This document shows, one piece after another, positions 1 through 10,800 of a stretch of DNA of 63,798 nucleotides. Under the pieces are notes generated by a model. That model was not told the origin of the DNA. It searched no databases and was given only the letters and a program-made list of their open reading frames with translations. The translations under genes and the position numbers were made by a program. The stretch covers positions 53,153 to 116,950 of the forward strand of contig MU657184.1 in assembly GCA_026770575.1 (NCBI GenBank). Direction: 5' to 3'. Source of the stretch: Pelagophyceae sp. CCMP2097. Lineage: Eukaryota > Sar > Pelagophyceae. Within the stretch, counting starts at the first letter, position 1; the number at the start of each line of letters is the position of its first letter.

Positions 1-604
1 GGGGCGGCCTGGGAGGGGGCGCGGGCGCGGCGGGGGCCTGGGGAGGCTGCCAGGCTGGGCCGGGGTCGGGAAACCCGGAGTACTCTATTTCGATTCCGTT
101 TAACGGGCCTTATGTCGGGGGGCTTCAGACATTGCCGGGGACGTGGAGACCCTGGGAGCCCGGGCCCATTCTAGAGCGCCGATAAGCCGACTCGTCGCAT
201 GCGCGCCGTAGCGCGCGGCCGTGCGGCAACCAAGACCGGTTCGGGGCTATCTTGGGCCACCTCCCGCGATCCCAACCAAAGCGCACCCTGTCAGCGTGCC
301 CTGGGCCGCGTTGCACTCTGGGTTACCAGGATTGGACGGCAACTCCTCTGGGGCCAGTATCCTGATAAAGGGCCCACACTTTTTCTTGAAAAGACTTGAT
401 CAAGTCGCCACGGGGCAGATCAAGTGAGGAAAGATCGCCGAGTCGAGTCGAGGGCAGAGAGACTTCGTACGTGTCGACTTCTTTCCGCCGGGGGCGACGC
501 GCGAGTGCGAGGCTCGGCGAGTGCTGGGACGTTCCGGGCGCTGCCTCGACGCCCCAGTTGATCCCACCCTCGCCTGTGCTTTTTGAGCGGGGCGGGGCAG
601 CAAG

Positions 605-1592
605 ATGTTCAACCCTGGGGTGTCGACGGCCCAAAAAAAGAACGCCGCCATCCGCAACGTCTCCGCATGGAGCATGGGCGCCCTGCCCCAGTCCATCCGC
701 GACGCCATGAAGGACGACCGGGCCCTCGTGAGCCGCCCTTGAAACGGACCGCGGCCGCAAAGGCTCTTGGACGCACAAGTCTTAGGTCAACGTCAACGTG
801 CGCGAGGTGCAGTGCGGCGACCCGCAGTGCTCGCCGATCGACACGGTCATCGCGTACTTCTTCGCCAACGGCCGCCGCGCCATGAACGCGCTTCCGATGG
901 AGGTGCAGGAAGCCACGACCAAGGACGTGGATCGCATCGTCGGAGACATGGACGCCGAACTTTTAGCCTGCTTCGGCGACGTGCCCTGGGCGCCGCCGAC
1001 GTCCAGCCTCCCGCCCCTGACGCAAAAGGCGGAGGCGGCTTTAGATCGCATCGCCTCTTCGCTGAAGAAGGAACTGCAGGGCCTCTCGCCCCAGGAGATC
1101 CTCGCCGTCTGCGCCGCGACGATGGACATGGTCGAGCAGCTCGAGGAGGACGCCAGCGCGCCGGCGCCGGTCCACGACGGCCAGCCGCCGAAAGCGTTGG
1201 ATCCCAACTCCAAAATCCTCTCGGCCGCGCAGAAAAACGACATCGACGCAGTCCTCTTGCACCTCGCTGACGGCATCTCGCCGTCCCACGCAAACTCGCT
1301 CGGCCAGACGCCGCTCCACATCGCATGCATGTGGGGCAACGCAGACGTCGCAAAGGTGCTCATCGAAGCGGGCGCCTTTGTGGGCGCGGCGAACCAACTT
1401 TCTGCGGCGACGCCGCTCCACGCCCTCGCGCAGTCGACCAAGGACGTCGGAGGCCGCATCGCCTGCGCGCAGCTCCTCCTCGCCGCCGGCGCCGACGCGT
1501 CGAAGAAGGACGCCGACGGCTTCGCCCCGTGGCAAAAGATCGCCGCAAACGGCGACGCCACGCTCCGTGAAGTCCTCCGACCCAAGGCCTAG
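605..1592 (+). CDS. ankyrin-repeat protein (about 309 aa, two exons)
   Basis: Exon 1 is 605-727 (ATG at 605) and exon 2 is 786-1592. The 58-nt GTGAGC...TTAG intron joins them in phase 0, giving the run DDRALVNVNVREVQCGD. The N-terminal half has a compact motif, VQCGDPQCSPIDTVI followed by NGRRAM, which I have no family name for. A helical, acidic middle follows. From about residue 170 there are ankyrin repeats: LGQTPLHIACMWGNADVAKV, then AATPLHALAQ, then LLLAAGADASKKDADGFAPW. Ankyrin repeats bind proteins, so this is probably an adaptor, but partner and location cannot be read from sequence. No signal peptide or membrane segment is visible. The start was chosen because the upstream exon restores an ATG; exon 2 alone has only a GTG. 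The gene is isolated at the window's left end. Confidence 0.75.
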
Positions 1593-1768
1593 GCCCTCCG
1601 AAGGCCTAGGCCGACCACAGACGCGCCTGAAACCCGGCGCCGCGCAGAGGCCGCCGGGGCCGCCTGCTTTTCGCGCCAGCGCGCCCGCGACGCCTGGTGC
1701 TCTTCATACTTCGAACTGTTCGCTCTTGCAGCCCCGTGCTCTCCTCTATCGAGTCGTTGGATTAATGG

Positions 1769-3038
1769 TCAGACGTGGTTGGCCCCGGCGTGTTTCCGCT
1801 TCTCCTGCGCGGACCGCGCCTCTGCGGCGGCGAGGATGGTTGACCGGTTTTGAGCCGCCGTCCGCTGCGGCGCCGCGGGCTCGCCGAGGAGCGGCTCCGT
1901 CGGGTCGACGCCGAGGACGCGGCCGCCGGCGTCCGGGAACCGCGAATCGCGCGCGTCGGCGGGCGCGGCCCTGGTCATGATTGACGAGTAGGCTTCGGAA
2001 AGTCGCTGCGAGACGGACGGCCCGGCCTCGCGCGCGTCGGCGACGACGGGCACCCACGCGGCCGCGCCGAGCGCCGCCCGCGCCGAGATGTAGTCGGCGT
2101 GCGAATCGGCGCAGGCTGAATCGAAGCGGCCGCAGCGCGCGGCGAGGGGCCGGTAGATCATCGCGTCGAGGTATCCGAAATTGTCGAGGTACCCAAAGCC
2201 CACGGCCAGCGGGATATCGAGGCCCAGCCCGCCAGAAAAGAGCATCCACAAAGCGCCGAGGGCGACGGGGTAGTACAGGCGCGGGACGTCGACGGGCAAG
2301 CATAAAAGCCTGCGCGCCGCCTCTGGCCCTGATAGGCACTCGACGGCGACGAGCGTCAGCACAGTGTGCCACAGCCCTCTTGAGGTGAACAGCGCCGCGT
2401 CGAGCCTACGGTAGGGCCTTTGCGAACAGTCTCTCCGACAGCGTGTGCGACGCCGGTGACGGACGCGCCGAGCGAGACGACAGCGTAGCAGAGCGCGACG
2501 AACGCTACGTTGACGCCGACGACCGACGACGCGACGAGCGCCGCCAAGCGCATGCTGCCGAGGGACCTTTCCAGGCGCGGGCCCACGCCGTCGCCGACGG
2601 TGAGGACGGTGAGGAGGACAGAGATGAGCGAGTTGCCGACGAGCGGCGAGAGAACGAGTCTATAGACCTGCAGCCGCCGCACGACGAAAAACGGCACAAC
2701 CGACAGCGCCGCCGAAAGATCAAAAACCCAGGACACCGCGTACGCGCAGACGAGCACCTCGCACACCTTTCGGCACACGAGCGGCGTCCGCGCGCGCCAG
2801 GCCTAGCCACAGCGTTGCCCGAGCCACCAACGAGCCCCTCGTGGAAACCTCATTGCCGCATCCGGGCCTCGCCGCAAAGGTGCGCCCCAGGGCCGCCGGG
2901 CCGCGAAGCCTCCGGGCGTCTCCGTGCGACCTTTGTGGCTCGTATACTCTCGTAAGGGATATATCCGGTCTCCAAGGCCTTCGACCGTCGCACCTCGTAC
3001 GCGGAGACGACGGGGTTGGGCCCGTGGCCGCCCGCCAT
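1769..3038 (-). CDS. rhomboid-like multi-spanning membrane protein (UBAC2/derlin-like), about 335 aa
   Basis: Three exons on the minus strand: 3038-2994 (MAGGHGPNPVVSAYE), 2802-2410 and 2338-1769, all joined in phase 0. Intron 2 contains a good branch-point-like CTGAC about 20 nt before its AG. The protein has several hydrophobic segments. The stretch RRLQVYRLVLSPLVGNSL, followed by a short soluble loop and LERSLGSMRLAALVASSVVG, is the pattern of rhomboid-like ER proteins, in which membrane helices surround a GS(M/L)+ motif. I see no catalytic Ser/His pair, so it would be a pseudoprotease of the UBAC2/derlin type that acts in ER-associated degradation. The length is close to UBAC2, but the C-terminus is low complexity and has no recognisable UBA domain. 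The first exon is short and is the least certain part. The family call is tentative. Confidence 0.5.
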
Positions 3039-3248
3039 GCTCAAACCCGCCTCGCTCGCCGCCACCCTGCCACCGGCGACCGTCCGCAGCTCGAGCTCGA
3101 GGCGGTTCTGGCTGCGCTCCCCGGAGGAGCCTCTGAGCTCGAGCCCGGCAACTTAAAATTTAATTCTTTTTTTGAAAATGAGTTTCAATGTTTTCGGCGA
3201 CGCACAACAGGCTTGCTCCTCCGCCTAACCCTCGGCGCGCGAGCCTGG

Positions 3249-3659
3249 ATGTTCATCAAGCTCGTCGCAGCCGCCGTAGCCTTACTCGCGCTGTCTCACA
3301 TCTTCTTCGTGCGTCCGTCGGGTCTTCACTCCCGGGCCTTTACATCTGCACATAGGTCTTTACAGACACGCTGCACATAGGTCTTCCTTGCTTCCCTGGT
3401 GCACGAAATCGTAGACGCCAAGCTCACCGCCTACGGCATGCAGGTCCGCGCCGCGCTCGCCGTGGCAGAGGCCCGAACCGCCGAAACGGCCACGCCCGAC
3501 ACGACGCCGGCAGAGGCAATGGCATGGCCTGACGTTCGTCCGGTGACCGAAATTAATTATGATGGTCCACGCACGGTTGGAATGTCGCGGAGGAGGCGCG
3601 CCGCTCCTCTTCTTCCAGGTGGGCCCGGCCTTTGCAGGTCCGTTCTTCCCGCAGCTTAG
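3249..3659 (+). CDS. small protein with hydrophobic N-terminus, function unknown
   Basis: A possible two-exon gene: exon 1 is 3249-3308 and exon 2 is 3381-3659. They join in phase 0 across a GTGCGT...CATAG intron, giving about 112 aa. The first 27 residues (MFIKLVAAAVALLALSHIFF then VFLASL) form one long hydrophobic segment, which could be a signal anchor. The middle (EIVDAKLTAYGMQVRAALAV) could be helical. The last 30 residues are low complexity and overlap the 3' end of the convergent phosphate translocator by 4 nt, so the real end may be earlier. An AT-rich, promoter-like stretch lies at 3150-3200, just upstream. No family recognised. Confidence 0.3.
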
Positions 3660-4963
3660 CCGAAGCGCTGCTTGGCGAGCGAGTAGAGGAGGGTGCCGAG
3701 GATGGCGATGGAGGAGCCGACGATGCCAAGGCCCGAGATGGGCGTCTTGAAGGCGATGACAGACGCGATGATGATGACCACGCGCTTGATCGTGTTGCCG
3801 ACGGCGTGCGTCACCGGGTTGACGCGGCCCAGGGCGAGGAATGCGACCTCATTGTAGAGGTAGTAGTAGGCGCCGCTCATCAGCGTCGTGACGCCGAGGG
3901 TCTTCGGGGACATGCCAGTGGCGAGCGCTCCGTCGACGGCCGCGCGGATCACGGAAGGCGGCTCCACGGCCAGCGACACGGGGAGCAGCACAATGAAGGC
4001 GATGATGGTCAGGACGGCGTAGATGTTGGCCTCGTCCATGTTCTCGCCGACGCCGCCGCCCATGGTCTTCTTTGCCAGGATGCCGCGGAGCGCGGACGAC
4101 ACGTTCGACACCATCGCCGCCGCGAAGCCGAGCCACGTGAAGCTGAGCTCCTTCAGCGAGGCCAGCGCGACGCCGCCCACGATGGGCAGCAGCGTGGCGT
4201 ACGTCACCGGCGAGTAGTACGCGCCGAGCATGACGGCGGAAAGCGCCGCCGACACCACCGGCTCCGAAGCCTTGACGATGTGGGTAAACGAGACCGCGCC
4301 CGCGCCGAGCGAGATGACGGCGCCGATGTGCGTGCCCAGGTGGCCCATGGCCACGGGCATGAGCGTCTTGACGTTGCCGGCGCTCAGCTTAGGCGCTTTG
4401 CGCAGGCCAGTCGCCCAGAGCGTGAACACGTACGGGATGCCCACCGCCATCTGGATCGTGGCAATCGTCCACCTAGAAGGCCGAGTGCCGAGGAGCATTT
4501 CGACGTTTTCGACTCACGGCAGCGGCATGGCGTTCAACGCCTTCTTGTTGTAAATGTTGTACCCAATGTTGAACATGTACCACAGCGCGAAGAACGAACC
4601 CGTCTTCAGCGTGTCCGCCATCGAGCTCTCCTCGCCGCCCGAAGTCGACATGGCGCGCGACACCTAACCGAGGAAAGGGCGTAGGGAAAAGCGCCGGCCC
4701 CCTGCGCGTGCGAGAAAGGTGCACCTTGGACTGCTTCGGCGCAGAGGCGACGGCGCCGTTCGACACCGCGCCGAGCTCGACGACGCGGCCCGCCGTCTTG
4801 CACGACGGCGAGCGCCTGCGGGTTGGGAGTCGGCGCCGGCACAGGCGTCCAGGCCTATGAGGCGCCGTTGTACGCACTGCACGGAGCGCGTGCGCTGCGG
4901 CGCCGGGAGGCCGAACGCGCAGACGACGCCGAGCATCATCGTCGACGGCAAGAGGAGCTTCAT
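3656..4963 (-). CDS. plastid phosphate translocator, triose-phosphate translocator (TPT) family, about 374 aa
   Basis: Four exons: 4963-4874, 4796-4725, 4663-4518 and 4472-3656, all with phase-consistent GT-AG junctions. The protein exchanges phosphorylated C3/C5/C6 compounds for phosphate across a plastid membrane. Exon 1 encodes a signal peptide (MKLLLPSTMMLGVVC) ending in AFGLPAP, the aromatic +1 boundary used for import into secondary plastids, and exon 2 gives a short transit-like region. The mature part carries the family's hallmarks: YNIYNKKALN, FTHIVKASEPVVSA, a degenerate SALRGILAKK loop, and LGRVNPVTHAVGNTIKRVVI with the conserved Lys/Arg pair of the substrate site. Ten hydrophobic segments are plausible. 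Which membrane of the complex plastid it sits in, and which sugar phosphate it prefers, cannot be decided from sequence. Confidence 0.92.
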
Positions 4964-5526
4964 GGCGCCTGCATCGGTCTGTTTGACAAAGGCCCAATCG
5001 GCTTCAACTTCCAAGGCCCAGCGGCCCACAGCGCCAAAGATCCGCGAAAGAGTCGGCTGCATATCCCGCGGCCATTGCGGCGGGCGGGCCGCGCCCCCAC
5101 GGCCGCGCGGGTCCAAAGGACATGGACGTTGCACTTGGGGATTCACCCCTTCAACATCCTCCGTGCTCGCCCCCGGATACCCTCTTTGGACTTTCCCGCG
5201 CTCTTGCGATGAAACGACCCCTCGGCACGAATGCGGCCCACGGCAATCGGGGCGGGGCCGGCACGCGCAGGGCACCCGAGGCCTAGCTACGCACCTCCCG
5301 AAGATCCAACAAGCGAAAAGGTTGTGGGCCCGTTTTGATATCTATAATTCACCATAACCCATTTTACCATATTTTAAAAATCGACGGTAGTCCTTGGTAA
5401 AATGCCTTTGAGGGAAGTGAGTCCGCCTCGACGACCGACCTCGCGCGAGCCCCGGTAACCCCGGCTCCGAGTCGCGCTCGGCTTGACTCGGCCTCCGCTC
5501 GGGAGTCTGGAGCGCGCGTCTCGGGG
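4964..5526. other. intergenic, no gene seen; small hairpin
   Basis: I see no supportable coding exon between the translocator start and the MED10 candidate. An AT-rich island at 5335-5405 contains the perfect inverted repeat CATTTTACC (5360-5368) and GGTAAAATG (5396-5404). It could fold as a hairpin or be a relic of a very small element. It is probably part of the promoter region between these divergent genes. Confidence 0.4.
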
Positions 5527-6141
5527 ATGGCGACGCATCCCATCGTCGAGGCGCTCGAGAAGACTCTCACCAAGCTCTCCGCCTTCGATCGGGCGGTCCG
5601 TTGTCTCTTGGCGGAGCCGGCGGTGCGCCCACGCAGGACGGGGCCCGCGTAGGTCGAGCGCTTCGAGCACGATGACGGCGAGCCCGCGATCACGGCGGCG
5701 ATGTGCGCCCCGCCTTTCGGCGCACCGTCAAAAGGACGCCGACTGACGCCGTTAGGAACGACTTTGTCGACGGCCTGGCCGCGCTCGAGGACGTGGCCCT
5801 CAACGTGCGTCCCTGTCCCGGCCTCGCACCTCCCCTCCCCTGTCTCGCACCGCCACCGAGCGGCCCCGTGTAGCACGACGACGCGCGCGCCACCGTGCCG
5901 GCGGCGGTGCTCACGTACGTTTCCGCGTCGTTAAAGGTCTCGACGGTCCGCGCGCCCGGGCGCCGCGTCGACGCGCCGTTTCAGGGGCGAGCGGGACTGG
6001 GACGCGCTGACGATGCAACAGCTGCAGATGTCGCTCGACGCGCACAACGACGTCCGGTACCAGGCGCAGCACCTGCACGACCTCGCTTCCATCCTCACCA
6101 ACGCGCTGCCCTTGCAGCCAGAAACGGAAACGACGCGATGA
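5527..6141 (+). CDS. MED10: Mediator subunit MED10 candidate (about 121 aa, five exons)
   Basis: Five small exons rebuild one frame: 5527-5595, 5653-5702, 5756-5804, 5874-5914 and 5985-6141. The last donor is a strong GTACGT. The product starts with a helix (VEALEKTLTKLSAFDRAVER), then MNDFVDGLAALEDVA, then RATVPAAVL, then ALTMQQLQMSLDAHNDVRYQ. This matches the order of the MED10/Nut2 family: an N-terminal helix, an N-x-F-V-x-x-L helix, a VP-x-x-VL turn, and a C-terminal helix that usually reads 'L..AL..N....GK'. The family length is about 130 aa. MED10 sits in the Mediator middle module and links activators to RNA polymerase II. The small size and the use of inferred splice sites make this a moderate call. 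The gene is convergent with HMBS. Confidence 0.6.
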
Positions 6142-6409
6142 CGCTAATCGCAGCCCGGGTTGAGCGCGCCTCTGAATCCACTCGAAGCCGCGTAGTAGGA
6201 GGCAGGTTGTTCCATAAGCCCAAAGAGACCCCGGGTCGAGAGGCCAGCGTGGCTTCTCTTTTTCACGGAGCGTTTCACGGAGGGCGCCTCGTATTTTACT
6301 TGCACGAACCTGGCGCCGTGGCGGCTATTCGGGAAAATCGAGGCCGCGCACCGGGTTCTGCGCCCTTGTCCCCGTCGTTCGCCGGTGGCCTCCGCCTTTG
6401 CGTCCGGCT

Positions 6410-7435
6410 TTACACGGGCACGGGCTGATCCTGGAGCCAGGTGAAGAAGGAAAGGCCGGCGTCCTTCTTGATCTGCTCGCCGCACTTGAGGCCGAGGGCG
6501 GCGGCGTCCTCGGGCCGGCCCGAATCGGAGATGCGGTAAATCTCAGAGCCGTCGGGCTTTGCGACGAGGCCGGAGAAGTGGAGGACGCCGTCGGCGATGT
6601 GCGCGCGGCCGGCGATAGGCGTCTTGCAGTTGCCGTCGAGGGCGGCCAGGAACGCGCGCTCGCACATCACGGCGATAAACGTCTCCTCGTGGTTCAGCGC
6701 GGCCAGGTAGCCCAGGGCGCGCGCGTCGCCCTCGCGGCACTGGATGCCGATGGCGCCCTGGGCGACGGCGGGGAGCATGTCCTCGAACTCAAGGACCTGC
6801 GTGGCCTCTTCCGCCATGCCCATGCGCTTCAGGCCCGCGTAGGCCAGCAGCGTCGCGTCGACGATGCCCTCGTCGAGCTTGCGCAGGCGCGTCTGCACGT
6901 TGCCGCGGAAGTTGACCAGCTTCAGAGTGGGGTACTTAGAGAGGATCTGGGCCTGGCGCCGCAGCGACGCGGAACCAATGACGCTGCCGTCGGGCAGGTC
7001 GGCGAGGCACTTGGCCGTCGGCGAGATGAAGACGTCGCGCGTGTCCTCGCGCTCCAAAGCGCAGGGCATCACCGTCGTCTCGGGGATCCACGTGGGCACG
7101 TCCTTCATCGAGTGCACGCAGATATCCACCTCGTCGCCGAGGAGGGCCACGTCCAATTCTTTGGTGAAGAGGCCCTTGCCGCCAATCTCGGAGAGCGCCT
7201 TGTCCAAGATCATGTCGCCCGTCGTCTTCATGACGCAGATTTGGATGGCGCCGTCCTCGCGCAGCTCCGGGAAGCCCGCCATGAGCAAGTCGCGCGTCAT
7301 GTACGCCTGCGCCAGCGCCAGCGGCGACCCGCGCGTGCCGATGCGCAGCGGCGTCGGCGCCAGCGGCGCCACCTCGATGACCGAGATAACGAGGACGAGG
7401 GCCAAAGCCAGGGCCGTCTGCCGGAAGAACGCCAT
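6410..7435 (-). CDS. HMBS: hydroxymethylbilane synthase (porphobilinogen deaminase), plastid
   Basis: Single exon, 341 aa from ATG 7435. The enzyme polymerises four porphobilinogen units into hydroxymethylbilane in haem and chlorophyll synthesis. The N-terminus (MAFFRQTALALALVLVISVI, then EVAPLAP) is a signal peptide with an alanine-proline boundary, consistent with import into a secondary plastid. The mature enzyme begins at PLRIGTRGSPLALAQA. It shows the phosphate-binding and catalytic blocks KTTGD, GGKGLFTKELD, DICVHSMKDVPT (catalytic Asp) and SASLRRQAQ, plus LNFRGN-type VNFRGNVQTRL. The dipyrromethane-anchoring Cys is in LDGNCKTPIAG. An upstream in-frame Met at 7474 is possible, but it would place extra residues before the signal peptide. 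It runs convergent with MED10. Confidence 0.95.
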   Translation of the reverse strand: MAFFRQTALALALVLVISVIEVAPLAPTPLRIGTRGSPLALAQAYMTRDLLMAGFPELREDGAIQICVMKTTGDMILDKALSEIGGKGLFTKELDVALLGDEVDICVHSMKDVPTWIPETTVMPCALEREDTRDVFISPTAKCLADLPDGSVIGSASLRRQAQILSKYPTLKLVNFRGNVQTRLRKLDEGIVDATLLAYAGLKRMGMAEEATQVLEFEDMLPAVAQGAIGIQCREGDARALGYLAALNHEETFIAVMCERAFLAALDGNCKTPIAGRAHIADGVLHFSGLVAKPDGSEIYRISDSGRPEDAAALGLKCGEQIKKDAGLSFFTWLQDQPVPV

Positions 7436-7854
7436 GCTGCCGGGCGCCGCGGGGGTAAAGAAAGGCGGCTGCACGCGGGACAGGCGGGAGTGTCAGCTGG
7501 CCCGCACGCGCCGCAGTCAACGCAGGGAGGATGCGCTCGGACGGTGGAAGGAGAGAACTCTGCACTCGCCGAGCAAACTTCGAACTTGAAGTCCAAAATC
7601 GGCGGATTTTTTTCGACTGCAAGTGGGAACAAAAGGCCCCGACCTCTGGCGCGCACGCGATCTACGACGGGTCGCCCACGCATCCTAAGGCTCGCGGCGC
7701 CCCGGAGTCCTCGCGACAAAGAGAAAATTTAATTCCTGGAGCTCAAGCGGCGATCTCCTTCGGCGTGAGGTGCGTGCTCGGTCCTCCTCCCCGCGAACCC
7801 CCACGGCGACAGTCACAGTCGGGCGGGGTCGCGGATTTTGATTGGCGCGGGTTT
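7436..7854. other. intergenic, no gene seen
   Basis: This lies between the HMBS start and the DENN gene's stop. It presumably holds the HMBS promoter and the DENN 3' UTR, since both genes are on the minus strand. A short AT-rich tract near 7595-7620 is the only notable feature. Confidence 0.5.
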
Positions 7855-10800
7855 TCACAGTTCGACCGCGAGCGAGTCGTGCTGCAGCGCCCGCGCGATG
7901 GTCGAATAGCCGCCGACGTTGTTCGCTAGCGCAGACGCGAGCCTGCGTTTCGCTCTCGGTCGCGGGCGACGACGAAAAGTGGGCGTCGAAAAATGTCTTT
8001 CACACGGCCGCCTCTGGCCCGCGGGCGGCCCGGCCGACGGACCTGCGGCGCCAAGCGCGCGCGCCCTTGAAGTCGAGGCTGTTTCTAAAGTTGGCGAAGA
8101 GCTGGGAGCTGACAAACGCCGCGGCGAAGGGCGGCCTGTGTAGCAAGGTCGTTTTCGGGCCGTCCCGCGGTCACTCTTATGAGGCTCGGGAATGATGGGC
8201 TCAACGAGAGGCGCCGGTGCTCACAGCTTCTTCCTCTCCGGCGAGCCGAGTCCGCCGGCCTGCGGCGCGTCCGCAGCGCGCGGGCTGCTCTGCTGCGGCG
8301 GCTTGACGGCCGCCTCCTTGCCCAGTTCGCTCAACCCAAGTGCGTCGGCCACAAAATTGAAGTCGTCGGGGAGGAGCCAGCGCGTGCCGTCGACGAGCTC
8401 CAAAGCGGCGGCGGCGACGACTGCGACGTGGCGTGAGACGGTCGAGGCGATGACCTTGACGGCGTCTCTTTCCGCGACAGTCAGCGGCCTCGTGCCGGGC
8501 CGCCGCAGGTCCGGGCTGCACGAGGCTCGCGCGGCGGCGGCGTGCGTCGCCAAAGCGGCGATGAGGCGCGGCGCGGCGGGGAGGCGCGTCAGCTCGGGGC
8601 GTGCATCTTTCCCGAAAAGGTGCACGGTATCCGTGTCTGCGTTCAAGAGGAAGGCCGGCTGCCCGAGGTTGGCCAGCTTCGCGGCGGCGAAGGAGCCCAT
8701 GACGCCCATGAGCACGGGCACGGGCGAATCTAGATAGTCGGCGAAGCGCGCGGGGAGGACGACGACCAACGGCCCCGCGGGGTGGAGCGGCCGCGCCAGC
8801 GCCAGCAACGCGAGGACGCACGCCGACAGCGCCGACTCGTCGCCGCACTCGACGACGACGGTCACTTCCGCGAGGAGCGCCGCCAAAGCCCGCAAGACGT
8901 TTGGTAAAGAGACTCGGCAGAGGAGCGTCGGCAGCGCCCATTCTGAGATTGCTGCCGCGTCTCCATCGTACATCGACTGCCCCGCCTCGACGTCGCCGCG
9001 CGCGCGGCAGAAGACGACGTCGCCGCGCTGCTCGACGAAGCGCGGCGCGCGGCTCGATGTCGCGTCAAAGGCCGTCTCGTCGAGGCACGGAGGTGGCGCC
9101 CATTTGGCCCGAAGGCCCGGCGGCGGGATCTCGACGCGCGCGTACGACAGCGCGAACCTGGAGAGCGCGGCGGCGGCGGCTGCCGCGCACGTGTTGGCGT
9201 CGCCGCTTGCCCGGGCTGCCGCGGACAGCGCCGCCGCCACGTCTCGCGCCGCGATGCCCGCGGCGGCGCAGTGCAGGGCGAGCATCGAGGCGCGTCTGGT
9301 GAGGAGCACGATTCGGACCTCGGACCGCATCACCGCCACGGCGTTTTGCTCCGACTTTCGGTACGCGTCGCGTCGGGTGACGCCTTCGATGCACACCGCG
9401 TACAGCGGCTGATCGCCGCCGCCGCAGCCAAATGCAGACACCACCTGCCGCATCGACAGCGACACAGCCGACTCGCGCGCCGCCACCACCGCCTCCTTGT
9501 CGCGAGACAGCGACGCCGCCACCACGGCGATGCCTAGAGATTTTCTGAGATTTTCTGGCCCACCTTGGCCCCACCTTCTGAAATTCCGCATTGGTGCCTC
9601 TGGGGTGTTCCCCCTTGCGTTTTCGCTTGACGCGGCGGCCTGCCGTCGGGCGCGCAGAAGCAGCAGACCGTCTCGCTGAGGTCGTCTGCGATGGCGCGGG
9701 CGGGGTACTCGTACAAAACGCGGACGTCGGCCTTGATGCGACAGGCGTACGATTTTGAGGCGCCGCGATCGCGCTTCGCCACGTCCGAGATGTGGCGCGC
9801 CACCGTCTCCGGCGTCGCGCCGATGAGGAGGACGTGCTCGAAGAGGCGCGCCTCGTCTTCTGGGTTGGGCTCGTCGTCGTCAAAACGCGCCGCGCCCTTG
9901 GGCGCCGCCTCTTTCGGCGGCGTCCCGGGCGCCAGTCCCAGCGCCGCGTCAAACGTCTCGCGCGCGTCCTTGCTCCGACGCTGCATGTGCCTCTCATACA
10001 TTGTCGGCTTCTTCGCCGACCGCGCACGCTCGGCGACGACGTTGGAGACGAGGCCCGGCATGGGCTGCACGAAGGAAAACTCGAGCTTGGCCGACGCCGG
10101 CCGTGCGTGCTCCCACCGCCGCCACTCGGCGTCCGCCGCCGCGTCGGTGAGGAACGAACGCCGGCCCGCGAGGCCGGGCAGCGCAGTCGCGCCCATCTCG
10201 CGCAGCTTGTCGGAACGCAGCCGGCTCGCCGCCGGGTCCAACGCCTCGGCGTCCGCCGCGCCCGCGCCGCCGCCGCGCGCCTCGGCCGCCGCCACGACGG
10301 ACGCCACGACGCCGGCCTTGAGCGCATGCCACTCGCGCGCCGCCTCGACCGACGCCGCGTGAGCCACGGCGTCGCCCGCCGCCGCGCCGGTGCCAACCGC
10401 GGCCGTGCCAGTGCCGCCGTCGCCGGCGTCGTCGCTTCCGTGCTTCTCCTCGCGATGCAGCACCACGCCGTAGTCGCGGCGCGGCACCGCGGGCGCCTGG
10501 ACGCGGGCCGCCGTGTCGTAGTCGCGGCGCGGCACGGCGGGTGCGGTCTGACCGCCGCCAAGGGCCGTATCCGGTCGGCGCGCCTCGGGCGCCCCGGCCT
10601 CTGCGGGCGGATGCGCCTTAGACTCCTCAGTGCCGCCGCCATCGCCGGCGTGCGGATGCGGCCCCTCGGAGTAAAGAGTCCGCGGGCCGGCGTCGTAGCC
10701 GTCCAATCCGGACTGCGACCCTCTGTCCAGTCCGGACGCGTCGCCGCTGTCGGAGAGCTCGTCCGAGAAGCGGCCCGCCTTCGACGGCACCGCGCCGCAG

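Noticed and set aside
3656..3659. Overlap of the small hydrophobic protein with the translocator 3' end as a regulatory overlap
   Set aside because: The small gene's 3' end is itself uncertain, so the overlap cannot be trusted.
5360..5404. Hairpin CATTTTACC/GGTAAAATG considered as a tiny transposon
   Set aside because: No target-site duplication and only a 45-bp span; a promoter or terminator hairpin is as likely.
6398..7732. 444-aa plus-strand open frame
   Set aside because: Antisense shadow of the HMBS gene; no domain, Arg/Gly/Ala-rich.
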